From JAFGXT01 sp963677165 (GTDB lineage: Bacteria > Verrucomicrobiota > Lentisphaeria > Victivallales > SZUA-371): DNA of 64,000 bases. The stretch spans positions 4,836,001-4,900,000 of the forward strand of contig CAXXSX010000002.1 of assembly GCA_963677165.2 (NCBI GenBank), read 5' to 3'. This document shows positions 42,153 to 50,228 of this stretch, piece by piece; the stretch's first letter is position 1; each line of letters opens with the position of its first letter. The position numbers were made by a program, and so were the translations under genes. Under the pieces are notes generated by a model. That model worked only from the letters and a program-made list of their open reading frames with translations, was not told where the DNA came from and searched no databases.

Positions 42153-44387
42153 CTAAATGTGTTTGTGAAACGTGCGATTAATAATATCTTCCTGCTGTTC
42201 TCTAGTCAGGCGGACAAAGTTTACCGCGTACCCGGATACCCGCACGGTCAATTGCGGATATTTATCGGGATAATCCATTGCGTCGATCAGGGTTTCACGG
42301 TTAAAGACATTTACGTTTATATGATGCCCCTTGTCGTGAAAATATCCATCCAGCATTCCAGTCAGATTGTCAATGCGGTTCGCTTCGTCTTTACCCAATG
42401 AATCAGGAATGATCGAGAAGGTATATGAGATGCCGTCTTCTGCATCTTCATACGGCAGTTTCGCCACGGACGCCATCGACGCAATTGCACCGTTTTTATC
42501 GCGCTTATGCATAGGATTTGCTCCGGGGGCAAACGGTTCACCGGCTTTTCGGCCGTCCGGCGTAGTACCGGTTTTCTTGCCGTAAACCACATTCGAAGTA
42601 ATGGTCAGAATAGACATGGTTGGAATTGCTTCGCGATATGTTATTTGATTTCGCAGCTTATCCATAAATTTACGAACCAGTTCGCAAGCAATACCGTCCA
42701 CCCGGTCATCATTGTTCCCGAATGCAGGATATTCTCCATCAATTTCAAAATCAACTGCCAGACCTTCGTCATTGCGAATCACTTTGACTTTAGCATGCTT
42801 CATGGCAGAAAACGCATCGGCAACTACTGACAGTCCGGCAATGCCACCAGCCATGGTACGTTTTACATCGCGATCATGCAATGCCATCTGCAAACGCTCA
42901 TAAGCGTATTTATCATGCATGTAATGAATCACATTTAAAGTGTTAATATAAAGCTTTGCCAGCCAGTCACACACATTGTCGAACTTCTGCATGACAGCGT
43001 CATAGTCCAAATATTCTTCATTATATGGCTCTATGTTCGGAGCAACCTGGACACCTCGTTTTTCATCATAACCGCCGTTAATGGCATACAAAAGCGCTTT
43101 CGCCAAATTGCAGCGTGCCCCGAAAAATTGCATCTGCTTCCCGATCGGCATAGCCGACACGCAGCAGGCAATGCCATAATCATCGCCAAACAACGGACGC
43201 ATCAGGTCGTCGTTTTCATATTGAATCGTACTGGTATTGATTGATATTTTAGCGCAGAACTTCTTAAAGTTTTCCGGCAGCTTATTCGACCACAATACAG
43301 TCAGATTAGGCTCGGGAGCCGGACCAAGTGTATACGATGTATTCAGGAAACGCATACTTGTACGAGTACACAACGGCCTACCGTCTTCCCCCACACCGCC
43401 GATAGCCTCGGTTACCCAAGTCGGGTCGCCAGAAAACAGTTCATCATAGGCCGGAGTCCGAAGAAAACGAATGATGCGCAACTTGATCACAAACTGGTCG
43501 ATCAATTCCTGGGCTTCTGTTTCAGTAAGTACACCTGCTCCAATATCCTGTTCAATATAAATATCAAGAAAGGATGCAACGCGTCCCAGAGACATCGCAG
43601 CTCCGTTTTGTTCCTTTACGGCTCCCAGGTAAGCAAAATAGGTCCATTGAACAGCTTCACGCGCGTTTTTAGCCGGAGAGCTAATATCAAACCCATAAGA
43701 TTCCGCCATGTTTTTAAGCTGATGCAGTGCTTTGATCTGTTCAGCCAGTTCTTCACGCAAACGGATTGCGGCTTCATCCATTATATCGTCGCCGACGGGA
43801 GCCTTTTGCGTTAGTTTATCTTCAATCAACGCGTCAACACCGTAAAGCGCCACGCGGCGGTAGTCGCCAATAATCCGACCGCGTCCGTAGGCATCCGGCA
43901 AACCAGTAATAATGCCGGAATTACGAGCCTTTCGCATCTCGGTGTTATACACATCAAAAACGCCATCATTATGCGTTTTGCGATATTTAGTAAATATCTC
44001 GTGGATACGGGGATTCATTTCATAACCATAGGCTTCCATCCCCTGTTCGATCATCCGCAGTCCGCCGTCAGGCATGATACCGCGCTTTAACGGCTTATCA
44101 GTCTGGAGTCCAACAATGATTTCGTTGGCCTTATCAATATATCCCGGCTCATGAGAGTCTATTGCTGATATAATATCGGTATCAACGTCATAGATACCTT
44201 TTTCAAGTTCAATCTTTTTCAGTTTAGAAATAATATCCCAAAGCTTCGCGGTCGCTTTGGTCGGCTTTTTTACCAGAAAAGCGTCATCGCCGGTATATGG
44301 AGTATAATTACGTTGGATAAAGTCACGGACATTAATACTGCTCTGCCACGGACCAGGCACAAACCCATTCCAAGCTTCATAGCTCAT
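42153..44387 (-). CDS. pflB: Formate C-acetyltransferase (pyruvate formate-lyase)
   Basis: The 744-residue enzyme converts pyruvate and CoA to acetyl-CoA and formate in anaerobic fermentation. The catalytic cysteine pair is in GIACCVSAMPIGKQMQFFG, and the glycyl radical site is in RVSGYAVNFVRL near the C-terminus; both match E. coli PflB. The ATG at 44387 (MSYEAWNGF) is chosen because AAAGGAG lies about 11 bases upstream; an alternative start at 44414 is unlikely. The gene is followed by pflA on the same strand. The upstream region shares a 15-base string with the inverted repeat at 39977. It indicates mixed-acid fermentation. Confidence 0.97.
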   Translation of the reverse strand: MSYEAWNGFVPGPWQSSINVRDFIQRNYTPYTGDDAFLVKKPTKATAKLWDIISKLKKIELEKGIYDVDTDIISAIDSHEPGYIDKANEIIVGLQTDKPLKRGIMPDGGLRMIEQGMEAYGYEMNPRIHEIFTKYRKTHNDGVFDVYNTEMRKARNSGIITGLPDAYGRGRIIGDYRRVALYGVDALIEDKLTQKAPVGDDIMDEAAIRLREELAEQIKALHQLKNMAESYGFDISSPAKNAREAVQWTYFAYLGAVKEQNGAAMSLGRVASFLDIYIEQDIGAGVLTETEAQELIDQFVIKLRIIRFLRTPAYDELFSGDPTWVTEAIGGVGEDGRPLCTRTSMRFLNTSYTLGPAPEPNLTVLWSNKLPENFKKFCAKISINTSTIQYENDDLMRPLFGDDYGIACCVSAMPIGKQMQFFGARCNLAKALLYAINGGYDEKRGVQVAPNIEPYNEEYLDYDAVMQKFDNVCDWLAKLYINTLNVIHYMHDKYAYERLQMALHDRDVKRTMAGGIAGLSVVADAFSAMKHAKVKVIRNDEGLAVDFEIDGEYPAFGNNDDRVDGIACELVRKFMDKLRNQITYREAIPTMSILTITSNVVYGKKTGTTPDGRKAGEPFAPGANPMHKRDKNGAIASMASVAKLPYEDAEDGISYTFSIIPDSLGKDEANRIDNLTGMLDGYFHDKGHHINVNVFNRETLIDAMDYPDKYPQLTVRVSGYAVNFVRLTREQQEDIINRTFHKHI

Positions 44388-44633
44388 TAAGAAAAATCTC
44401 CTTTCAGCATTCAAAAAAAATTAAGATGTTAATATAATCACATTAAGACATAAATTAAATTCCTTAATGCAATTTAAAAGGAGAAATATAATGCGAGAGC
44501 TGAATTAGGAAAACCTATTTCGAAGAAAAACTGCAAATTGCAAAATGTAGTAATTTGCTAACCCAAGCACCCCATTTGTATTTATACATAAATAAGTATA
44601 TATGTTATATTAGATACAGGAGCGCAAAAAATA

Positions 44634-45557
44634 ATGAATAAAGCTGAGATTGGTAAATTTAAAGTCCCAAAGCAGTTCATGAAGTTTTTTATCACAGTCG
44701 TTGTTTGTCTCGTTGGGGTTGTTGCTTGCCAGAACTCACCTCAACAGCAAGAATCTAAGAAAACCGTATATATAAAAGAACGCGAAGTTTTCAAAAAAAG
44801 AATTAAGCTTTATAATAAAACAGGTAAAATCCTTTCTCGCTTCTTGGACTACTACGATTTATATTCAAGAAGCCAACAGCCTCCTGTAAATGATGAAGAA
44901 ATAATCTTAATGAACTTATCGACGTTATTACCTCAAATCGAGACTATTCAACCAAGCCCCAAAAACATTATCACGCAATTACATAATGATATTCATGTAG
45001 CAAAAAACATATTAAAACACATCAATCCGACCAGCTCGGAGATAATATATAAACAGATGAATGCTTATTGGAATATCATCTCGCACCTGAGTAATTTAAT
45101 GAAGAAAATGGGTAGGGCTATTCTTGTTGAAGCGAACAATCCAAGCAATGATCGACCATTTGCCAGATATAAGAAGCATGAGTTATTAAAAATTAAGTTA
45201 AAGCTACTGGATAAAACAACCCAACTGTTGTCATGCTGTCTAAATAGTTTTTTTAATACAAAAAAATTAGCTTTCGAATTTCTGAGATATGAACAACCTC
45301 TTTATTATACAAATATCCTAACAGAAGTTTTTTATGGTAAAAGCGTTACCCCAATGACTAAAGAAGTTAACGCCAGTCTCCTTGAACTCCTAAAGCCTTT
45401 GCCCGTTAATTCAAATTTAATATATAGTTGTCGCAATGATCGTAAATTACTATTGGGCAAACTCAAGTCTTTAAATGAAAGTGGTGCAAAATTACAACAG
45501 GCAATGATAAAAGATCTGTATCCATCTAAAACAAAAGATAATATCTCGGCAGAATAA
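44634..45557 (+). CDS. Putative lipoprotein of unknown function
   Basis: The 307-residue protein starts with a basic region and a hydrophobic stretch ending VVCLVGVVAC, a lipobox with Cys at about residue 32, so it is probably lipid-anchored on the periplasmic side. The mature part is mainly helical and lysine-rich (KHELLKIKLKLLDKTTQLLS), with no recognised domain. AGGAG lies about ten bases before the ATG. It stands alone, transcribed away from pflB, with a terminator after it. I do not recognise the family. Confidence 0.6.
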   Translation: MNKAEIGKFKVPKQFMKFFITVVVCLVGVVACQNSPQQQESKKTVYIKEREVFKKRIKLYNKTGKILSRFLDYYDLYSRSQQPPVNDEEIILMNLSTLLPQIETIQPSPKNIITQLHNDIHVAKNILKHINPTSSEIIYKQMNAYWNIISHLSNLMKKMGRAILVEANNPSNDRPFARYKKHELLKIKLKLLDKTTQLLSCCLNSFFNTKKLAFEFLRYEQPLYYTNILTEVFYGKSVTPMTKEVNASLLELLKPLPVNSNLIYSCRNDRKLLLGKLKSLNESGAKLQQAMIKDLYPSKTKDNISAE

Positions 45558-45560
45558 AAA

Positions 45561-45593
45561 AAGCACGGAAACGTTATCGTTCCGTGCTTTTAT
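45561..45593. terminator. Bidirectional intrinsic terminator between lipoprotein and RRM genes
   Basis: AAGCACGGAA pairs with TTCCGTGCTT around ACGTTATCG, with a run of A before and T after. It serves the converging lipoprotein (plus) and RNA-binding protein (minus) genes. Confidence 0.85.
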
Positions 45594-45620
45594 AAAATCA
45601 GCTATATAAGCTAACGAGAC

Positions 45621-45920
45621 TTACCAGCGATTGTTGCTGCGTCTGTCGCCGCCGCGGAATCCGCCACGAGGACGTTCTTCGCGAGGTTTAGCTTCGTTAA
45701 CTTTCAGGTTACGTCCGCCAAAATCTTTGCCGTCGAGTTCAGACATAGCGGCTTTGGCTTCTTCGTCGTTGTTCATTTCAACGAATCCGAATCCTTTTGA
45801 ACGACCAGTTTCACGGTCATTGATGATTTTCACGGAAGCAACTGCTCCGAATTCGCCGAAAGTATCGCCGAGTTCGTCTTCAGATGCCGAGAAGGGAAGA
45901 TTTCCTACATACAGTTTCAT
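45621..45920 (-). CDS. RNA-binding protein with single RRM domain and Arg/Gly-rich tail
   Basis: The 99-residue protein is one RNA recognition motif. RNP2 is KLYVGNLPF at the N-terminus and RNP1 is GRSKGFGFVEM near residue 43, both with the aromatic residues that stack on RNA. The tail (RPRGGFRGGDRRSNNRW) is Arg/Gly-rich, as in bacterial Rbp proteins of cyanobacteria and PVC bacteria, which are often cold-induced and bind mRNA. AAAGGA precedes the ATG. A predicted promoter at 46169-46197 would give an unusually long leader of about 240 bases, which may be regulatory. Confidence 0.95.
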   Translation of the reverse strand: MKLYVGNLPFSASEDELGDTFGEFGAVASVKIINDRETGRSKGFGFVEMNNDEEAKAAMSELDGKDFGGRNLKVNEAKPREERPRGGFRGGDRRSNNRW

Positions 45921-46168
45921 TTTTTATTTCCTTTGCGCATTATCGCATAGTTCTAGAGGGACAAATGTATTCGGGCCTGAGGGTCTGAGATTTACCGGAA
46001 AGGAAACGAAAAGTAAAAACTTCGTCAGTTCTGTCGAGAAAATGATTCAAACTATTTTGCTTCTGCAATTTTCAACCGAGCTCTATTTATCCATGACAAA
46101 AGATGCACGGTTTAAACAATTAGATCCCCTGATCAAAAAGCTTGCGCACTTTGTCGCTCTTTCCTTAT

Positions 46169-46197
46169 ATCATACACCATAAGTTATGAAATGCCAA
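46169..46197 (-). promoter_or_regulatory. Predicted promoter of the RRM gene
   Basis: On the minus strand TTGGCA and TATGAT are separated by 17 bases. Transcription would begin near 46162, about 240 bases upstream of the RRM start codon. The intervening 45921-46162 has no gene I can support and would form a long 5' leader. The region between the promoter and the aldehyde dehydrogenase stop holds TTGAC/GTCAA inverted halves. Confidence 0.5.
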
Positions 46198-46251
46198 TGT
46201 TTTTTGAATATTTGACCAAATAAGTCAAAATTTATTTTATCCTCGGACCTT

Positions 46252-47625
46252 TTACTTTAGCATTTTCTTGAGAAATTTCAGCTTACCATCGAACGGCGGA
46301 TAGATCATCGGCATATCAATCCAGGTTGAGGATTTAAACACACTTTTGAGGTGAGAAAAGGTCCTAAAACCTTCAAAACCGTGGTAGCGACCAATACCGC
46401 TGAGCCCTACTCCGCCAAATGGTAGATTAGGATTCGCAAGATGCTGGATGCAGTGGTTAATGCATCCGCCTCCGTATTGAATATTATCGATAATTTCCTG
46501 TTGTACGGCTGTATTTTGACTATAAATATAGCATGCCAGCGGATGCTGGGGCAGCTTTTTCACGATCTTATATACTTCGTCAAGACTGCTATATTCAAGT
46601 ATCGGCAGAACCGGACCGAATATTTCCTCGCTCATGATTTTATCAGCCAGGACCACATTATCCATAACAGTCGGGGCAATAAACTTCGCGTCACGATCAC
46701 CGGTACCGCCAATTACAACCTTATCCTGATCAATCAGTCCCATAATGCGGTCATAATGACGCTGGTTGACGATTCGTCCGAGCGCCGGAGAGTTAATCGG
46801 ATCACTGCCGTAAGCTTCGATAATGCGCGCTTTAAGCTTCTGAACGAACTCTGCTTTAATATCTTTGTGAATCAGCATATAGTCCGGAGCCACACAGGTT
46901 TGTCCCATATTCAAAAACTTACCGAAAACAATGCGACGAACCGCCAGATCCATCTTCACATCGTTATGCACAATACACGGACTTTTACCACCCAGTTCCA
47001 GCGTAACCGGGGTCAGATGTTCCGCCGCGGCTTTCATTACAATCTTACCAACATTAATGCTGCCGGTAAACAGGATATGGTCAAACTTCTGTTCAAGCAG
47101 CTGCGTAGTTTCCTCAACCGCTCCGGGAACATATGCCACAAATTCAGGCGGAAAGATTTCTTCAACCAGCTTCTGCATCATTTTGCTGGACTCAGGAGTA
47201 AGCTCGGAGGTTTTCAGTACTGCGGTATTTCCTGCGGCAATCGCGGCAGTCAGCGGTCCGAATGTCATTCCCAGCGGATAATTAAACGGTGAAATAATCA
47301 GGTTCACGCCCAGCGGACTATAATGTACACGGCTCTTACCCGGCTGTACGATCATCGGTGTAGCAACCTTTTTCGGACGCATCCACTTTTTCAGACATTT
47401 AATCGTGTCGGAAATATCATAAAGTACATAGCCAATCTCTGACATATACGCTTCAAATTCAGGTTTTCCAAGGTCTGCTTTCAATGCCGCGGAAAAGTCC
47501 GACTCATAACGCCTGATTCCATCGCGAAGCTTTCTCAGCTGATCTATTCTGAAACCATATGAACGAGTCTTTCCCGAATCAAAAAACTTTCTCTGTGCGT
47601 CTACAATCCCAGCTACATCCTGCAT
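46252..47625 (-). CDS. Aldehyde dehydrogenase (class 3-like)
   Basis: From the ATG at 47625 the protein has 457 residues. VTLELGGKSPCIV holds the conserved Glu, and FLNMGQTCVAPDYML holds the catalytic Cys. FTGSINVGKIVMKAAAEHL is the NAD(P)-binding loop, and NLPFGGVGLSGIGRYHG is the C-terminal signature. Length and motif order fit class 3 and fatty-aldehyde dehydrogenases, which oxidise medium- or long-chain aldehydes to acids. The start is set by GGAACAGGAAT immediately before the ATG; a longer frame begins at 47679 inside the repeat-containing leader. Repeat copy B lies just upstream. Confidence 0.93.
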   Translation of the reverse strand: MQDVAGIVDAQRKFFDSGKTRSYGFRIDQLRKLRDGIRRYESDFSAALKADLGKPEFEAYMSEIGYVLYDISDTIKCLKKWMRPKKVATPMIVQPGKSRVHYSPLGVNLIISPFNYPLGMTFGPLTAAIAAGNTAVLKTSELTPESSKMMQKLVEEIFPPEFVAYVPGAVEETTQLLEQKFDHILFTGSINVGKIVMKAAAEHLTPVTLELGGKSPCIVHNDVKMDLAVRRIVFGKFLNMGQTCVAPDYMLIHKDIKAEFVQKLKARIIEAYGSDPINSPALGRIVNQRHYDRIMGLIDQDKVVIGGTGDRDAKFIAPTVMDNVVLADKIMSEEIFGPVLPILEYSSLDEVYKIVKKLPQHPLACYIYSQNTAVQQEIIDNIQYGGGCINHCIQHLANPNLPFGGVGLSGIGRYHGFEGFRTFSHLKSVFKSSTWIDMPMIYPPFDGKLKFLKKMLK

Positions 47626-47652
47626 ATTCCTGTTCCTGTTTTTACGTTGTGC

Positions 47653-47766
47653 TTTCGGCTTTGCCGACCAACGACTCACCGTTGGATCACGCCCGCATAG
47701 CCCGCGGTGGCAGATAATGTCGTTTATTTAAATTTTCAGACTCAAACAAACGCCATGAGTGGCCGC
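47653..47766. repeat. Structured repeat, copy B, upstream of aldehyde dehydrogenase
   Basis: It matches copy A (42034-42152) over nearly its full length: TTTCGGCTTTGCCGACCAACG, the perfect small stem CCAACG...CGTTGG, GCCCGCGGTGGCAG, and AATGTCGTTTATTTAAATTT. A deletion removes half of the long hairpin seen in copy A. It lies about 30 bases upstream of the dehydrogenase start codon. Confidence 0.65.
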
Positions 47767-47835
47767 AAAATCGCTTTGCGATTTAAATAAATATAGCCCG
47801 TTGCAACCGGCATGCAAGAATGAGTTGAAAGCAAA

Positions 47836-48285
47836 TCAAAACATAGTCATAAAGAATACAGATGCGATAACTGTCATTATGACCAATAATACAGACATGC
47901 ACCCTTTTGAGCTTTTTTGCTCTGAAGGCGGGATTTTTTCAAACTCGCCGTTTTTGTTCTTTTTGTATTGTGGCTTCCAAAGCGAATCCCAGGTAAAGAG
48001 TTGTTTAAATTGTTCATCTTCATTTTTATAAGCAACAAGGGCCTTAATAAGCTCCTGGGAAGTAACCGTTTCAAGCGCATAATAATGATCTTTGTCGCTT
48101 TCGCCATCTTTATATTCAAGTTGAAAATCATCGTTCTGCCCGGTCGTCTGCATGAAGAATTCCGGACATGATGGATGTTCCAGAATAATAAATTCAAACG
48201 TCCCGGAATTAAGGTCTTTTACCGCGTTAACGATATTTTGTTCAGTCGGGGCTACTCTCTTTTCGCCATTGATCAACAGACTCAT
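47836..48285 (-). CDS. Hypothetical protein with C-terminal membrane anchor
   Basis: The 149-residue protein has a soluble alpha/beta N-terminal domain (MSLLINGEKRVAPTEQNIVN, then GTFEFIILEHPSCPEFFMQT) and ends in a membrane helix (MSVLLVIMTVIASVFFMTMF) after a lysine-rich linker. The N-terminal pattern recalls Imm1-type immunity domains, but no toxin gene is nearby and the similarity is weak. It is tail-anchored with the domain in the cytoplasm. Its partner and function are unknown. Confidence 0.6.
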   Translation of the reverse strand: MSLLINGEKRVAPTEQNIVNAVKDLNSGTFEFIILEHPSCPEFFMQTTGQNDDFQLEYKDGESDKDHYYALETVTSQELIKALVAYKNEDEQFKQLFTWDSLWKPQYKKNKNGEFEKIPPSEQKSSKGCMSVLLVIMTVIASVFFMTMF

Positions 48286-48362
48286 CTTTTCCTCCCTATG
48301 TGTATGGCAGTTTAAAATAGCACTTCAATTGTCAAAATAAAAGATGTATATGGCACAACTTG

Positions 48363-49793
48363 CTAACAGGACTTCACCAGATCTCCGAGAGTCTTTAGAG
48401 CTTGCCTGATCTCGGGGGTCCACGGAACCGCCGTGTTCAGTCTTATGAAATTGCGGTAGTGCTTGCGTGAGGTAAATACCGTTCCCTGCGCAATACTGAT
48501 CCCGTGACGTGCAGACTCCAGAGCCAGCTTGTCGGAATCACAACCGTCCGGCAAACGAACCCAGAGAAAATGTCCGCCTTCCGGATTACTGGTGCACGTG
48601 CCCCATGGGAAATCGGCAGCCACCGCATGCTGGAACAGCTGCATGTTTTCCGCATAAATTTTCCGTAATTTACGCAGATGATGTTTTAATCCTCCAGCCT
48701 TTAGAAACGCTGCCACCGCCATTTGATTCGGCGTTGCCACCGCTAAAACCGCCATAAAATGACATCTCATGATATCATGAGAGTACTTTCCACCTTCCAC
48801 CCAGCCAATCCGGTAACCCGGCGCCAGTATTTTACTCATATTACCAATATGGATTACATTGTCGGGATCAAAAGCTTTTAACGGAAGCGGACGCCTTTTG
48901 CCAAAGGAAAGATTGCCATAGGTATCGTCATCAATAACCGCGATTCCGTTGTCGGCACAGAGATGAGCCAACAGTTCTTTTTTCCAATCCGGCAACATGG
49001 AACCCGTCGGATTTGAAAATGTCGAGGAAAGAAGAACCGCCGCGATTTTCTCGCCCTGACCGATTGCCTTTTTAAGAGATGAAACCGAAAATCCCAGCAA
49101 CGGATCACAAGGAATCTCGATGACTTTCAGACCTAAAAATTCAATCAAAGAATAAAATCCCTGAAAGCCGGGAGATTCAATCGCCACAGTATCCCCCGAA
49201 GCCGCCACCGCCCGCAGGCTGATCAGCAGCGCCTGGGTAGCTCCCGCAGTAACAATAATATCATCAGCTCCGCATGTACAACCAATATCGATCATGCGCT
49301 TAGCCAGTTCTTTTCTCAGTCCCGGTTCCCCCTTCCCCAGACTATACCGGTTGGCGGCAAAAGGATCAGACCTTACCACCCGGGCCATTCTAACACTAAG
49401 CTCTTCGCTTTCAAGAAAACGCGGATCGGGAAGCCCTGCTCCCAGTGGGATTAAATCCCGGGCTTCATTCAGCATCTTTTCTATAGAAGGATTCAGATGA
49501 ACAAAGTCCGTATGCAAATCAATCGTCTCTCTGCTTGCCTCCGGCAGACGTTGTAATGATGTATGCTGCCGCAACTCACGAGCTCTAACAAAATATCCGG
49601 ATTGCGGAACACTTTCAATGATACCGTCCTCTTCCAGCATACGATATCCCTCTAATACGGTCATAATGCTAACTCGCATTTGCTCCGCCATCATTCGTAT
49701 AGATGGAATTTTGCCGCCGCCCTGGAGTAGTCCAAGTTCGATACGATGCTTGATCTCAGCAGCTACCTGTTCATATTTTTTCAGCTTTTTCAT
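48363..49793 (-). CDS. MocR-type transcriptional regulator (GntR winged helix plus aminotransferase-like domain)
   Basis: From the ATG at 49793 the protein has 476 residues. Residues 1-70 form a GntR winged helix (IPSIRMMAEQMRVSIMTVLE, then YRMLEEDGIIESVPQSGYFV). The rest is a fold-type I aminotransferase-like domain, with GATQALLISLRAVA, IDDDTYGNLSF and HIGNMSKILAPGYR, whose Lys is the expected PLP-binding residue. Such proteins sense PLP or amino acids and regulate nearby genes, often divergent ones; here that is a 30-residue membrane protein at 49947. An upstream in-frame start at 49847 has no ribosome-binding site. Confidence 0.9.
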   Translation of the reverse strand: MKKLKKYEQVAAEIKHRIELGLLQGGGKIPSIRMMAEQMRVSIMTVLEGYRMLEEDGIIESVPQSGYFVRARELRQHTSLQRLPEASRETIDLHTDFVHLNPSIEKMLNEARDLIPLGAGLPDPRFLESEELSVRMARVVRSDPFAANRYSLGKGEPGLRKELAKRMIDIGCTCGADDIIVTAGATQALLISLRAVAASGDTVAIESPGFQGFYSLIEFLGLKVIEIPCDPLLGFSVSSLKKAIGQGEKIAAVLLSSTFSNPTGSMLPDWKKELLAHLCADNGIAVIDDDTYGNLSFGKRRPLPLKAFDPDNVIHIGNMSKILAPGYRIGWVEGGKYSHDIMRCHFMAVLAVATPNQMAVAAFLKAGGLKHHLRKLRKIYAENMQLFQHAVAADFPWGTCTSNPEGGHFLWVRLPDGCDSDKLALESARHGISIAQGTVFTSRKHYRNFIRLNTAVPWTPEIRQALKTLGDLVKSC

Positions 49794-49946
49794 TACAATA
49801 TTCCAAATTGCTTTTGCTATAATATATAACACTTTCAATAAAAACACAACTGTTATATATCAATTACTATTAAACTGTATCTGTTACAATTAAGATTTAA
49901 GTCTTATTGTATAATGGGCGCAAACTAAAAAAGGAGTAATATCAAA

Positions 49947-50039
49947 ATGTATGAGACCATTTCAAGTATATTGTTGACCTGTCTGCTGGCTGGTATATGG
50001 ATTTATCTCAGTGCAGCAGCTTTACGAAAAAACAAATAA
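49947..50039 (+). CDS. 30-residue single-pass membrane protein
   Basis: A short gene encodes MYETISSILLTCLLAGIWIY followed by LSAAALRKNK: one hydrophobic helix with a basic C-terminus. AAGGAG lies ten bases before the ATG, and TATAAT at 49910-49915 gives a plausible -10. It is divergent from the MocR gene, a typical position for a regulated target. Repeated CTGTTA elements at 49847 and 49881 could be operator half-sites. It is too short for family assignment. Confidence 0.6.
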   Translation: MYETISSILLTCLLAGIWIYLSAAALRKNK

Positions 50040-50056
50040 ACGACCGAGCCTGCGAC

Positions 50057-50154
50057 ACGACTAACGTTTCGCGCTGAAGCCACCAGAAGATCAAGGTATT
50101 AAATTTACGCTTCAGCAAAAAACATCATCGACTGAAAGGTGAAGCATTAGTCGT
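50057..50154 (+). other. Nested inverted repeats after the small membrane protein, possible structured RNA
   Basis: ACGACTAA at 50057-50064 pairs with TTAGTCGT at 50147-50154, and inside it GCTGAAGC at 50073-50080 pairs with GCTTCAGC at 50109-50116. Two coaxial stems of this kind suggest a folded RNA of about 100 bases, ending just before the pnp terminator hairpin. It could be the 3' part of the small-protein transcript or an independent small RNA. Confidence 0.4.
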
Positions 50155-50162
50155 ATAACCAC

Positions 50163-50194
50163 AAAAAAGGCGATCGGAAAACCGATCGCCTTTT
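50163..50194. terminator. Intrinsic terminator after pnp
   Basis: GGCGATCGG and CCGATCGCC form a perfect 9-bp stem with a four-base loop. On the minus strand it is followed by six T, so it ends pnp transcription. On the plus strand four T follow, so it may also end the small-protein transcript. Confidence 0.88.
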
Positions 50195-50228
50195 GATATT
50201 CTATCTAAAACTAATGTTCAGTTGAACC

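Noticed and set aside
45921..46170. Signal recognition particle RNA or tmRNA in the RRM leader
   Set aside because: I looked for the conserved SRP loop and the tmRNA ends and did not find them.
45631..46182. 183-residue open frame on the plus strand
   Set aside because: It covers the antisense of the RRM gene and its leader; composition (Ser/Pro/Arg-rich) is that of a shadow frame.
46441..47292. 283-residue open frame on the plus strand
   Set aside because: It lies entirely antisense to the aldehyde dehydrogenase gene, has no ribosome-binding site and reads as a low-quality shadow protein.
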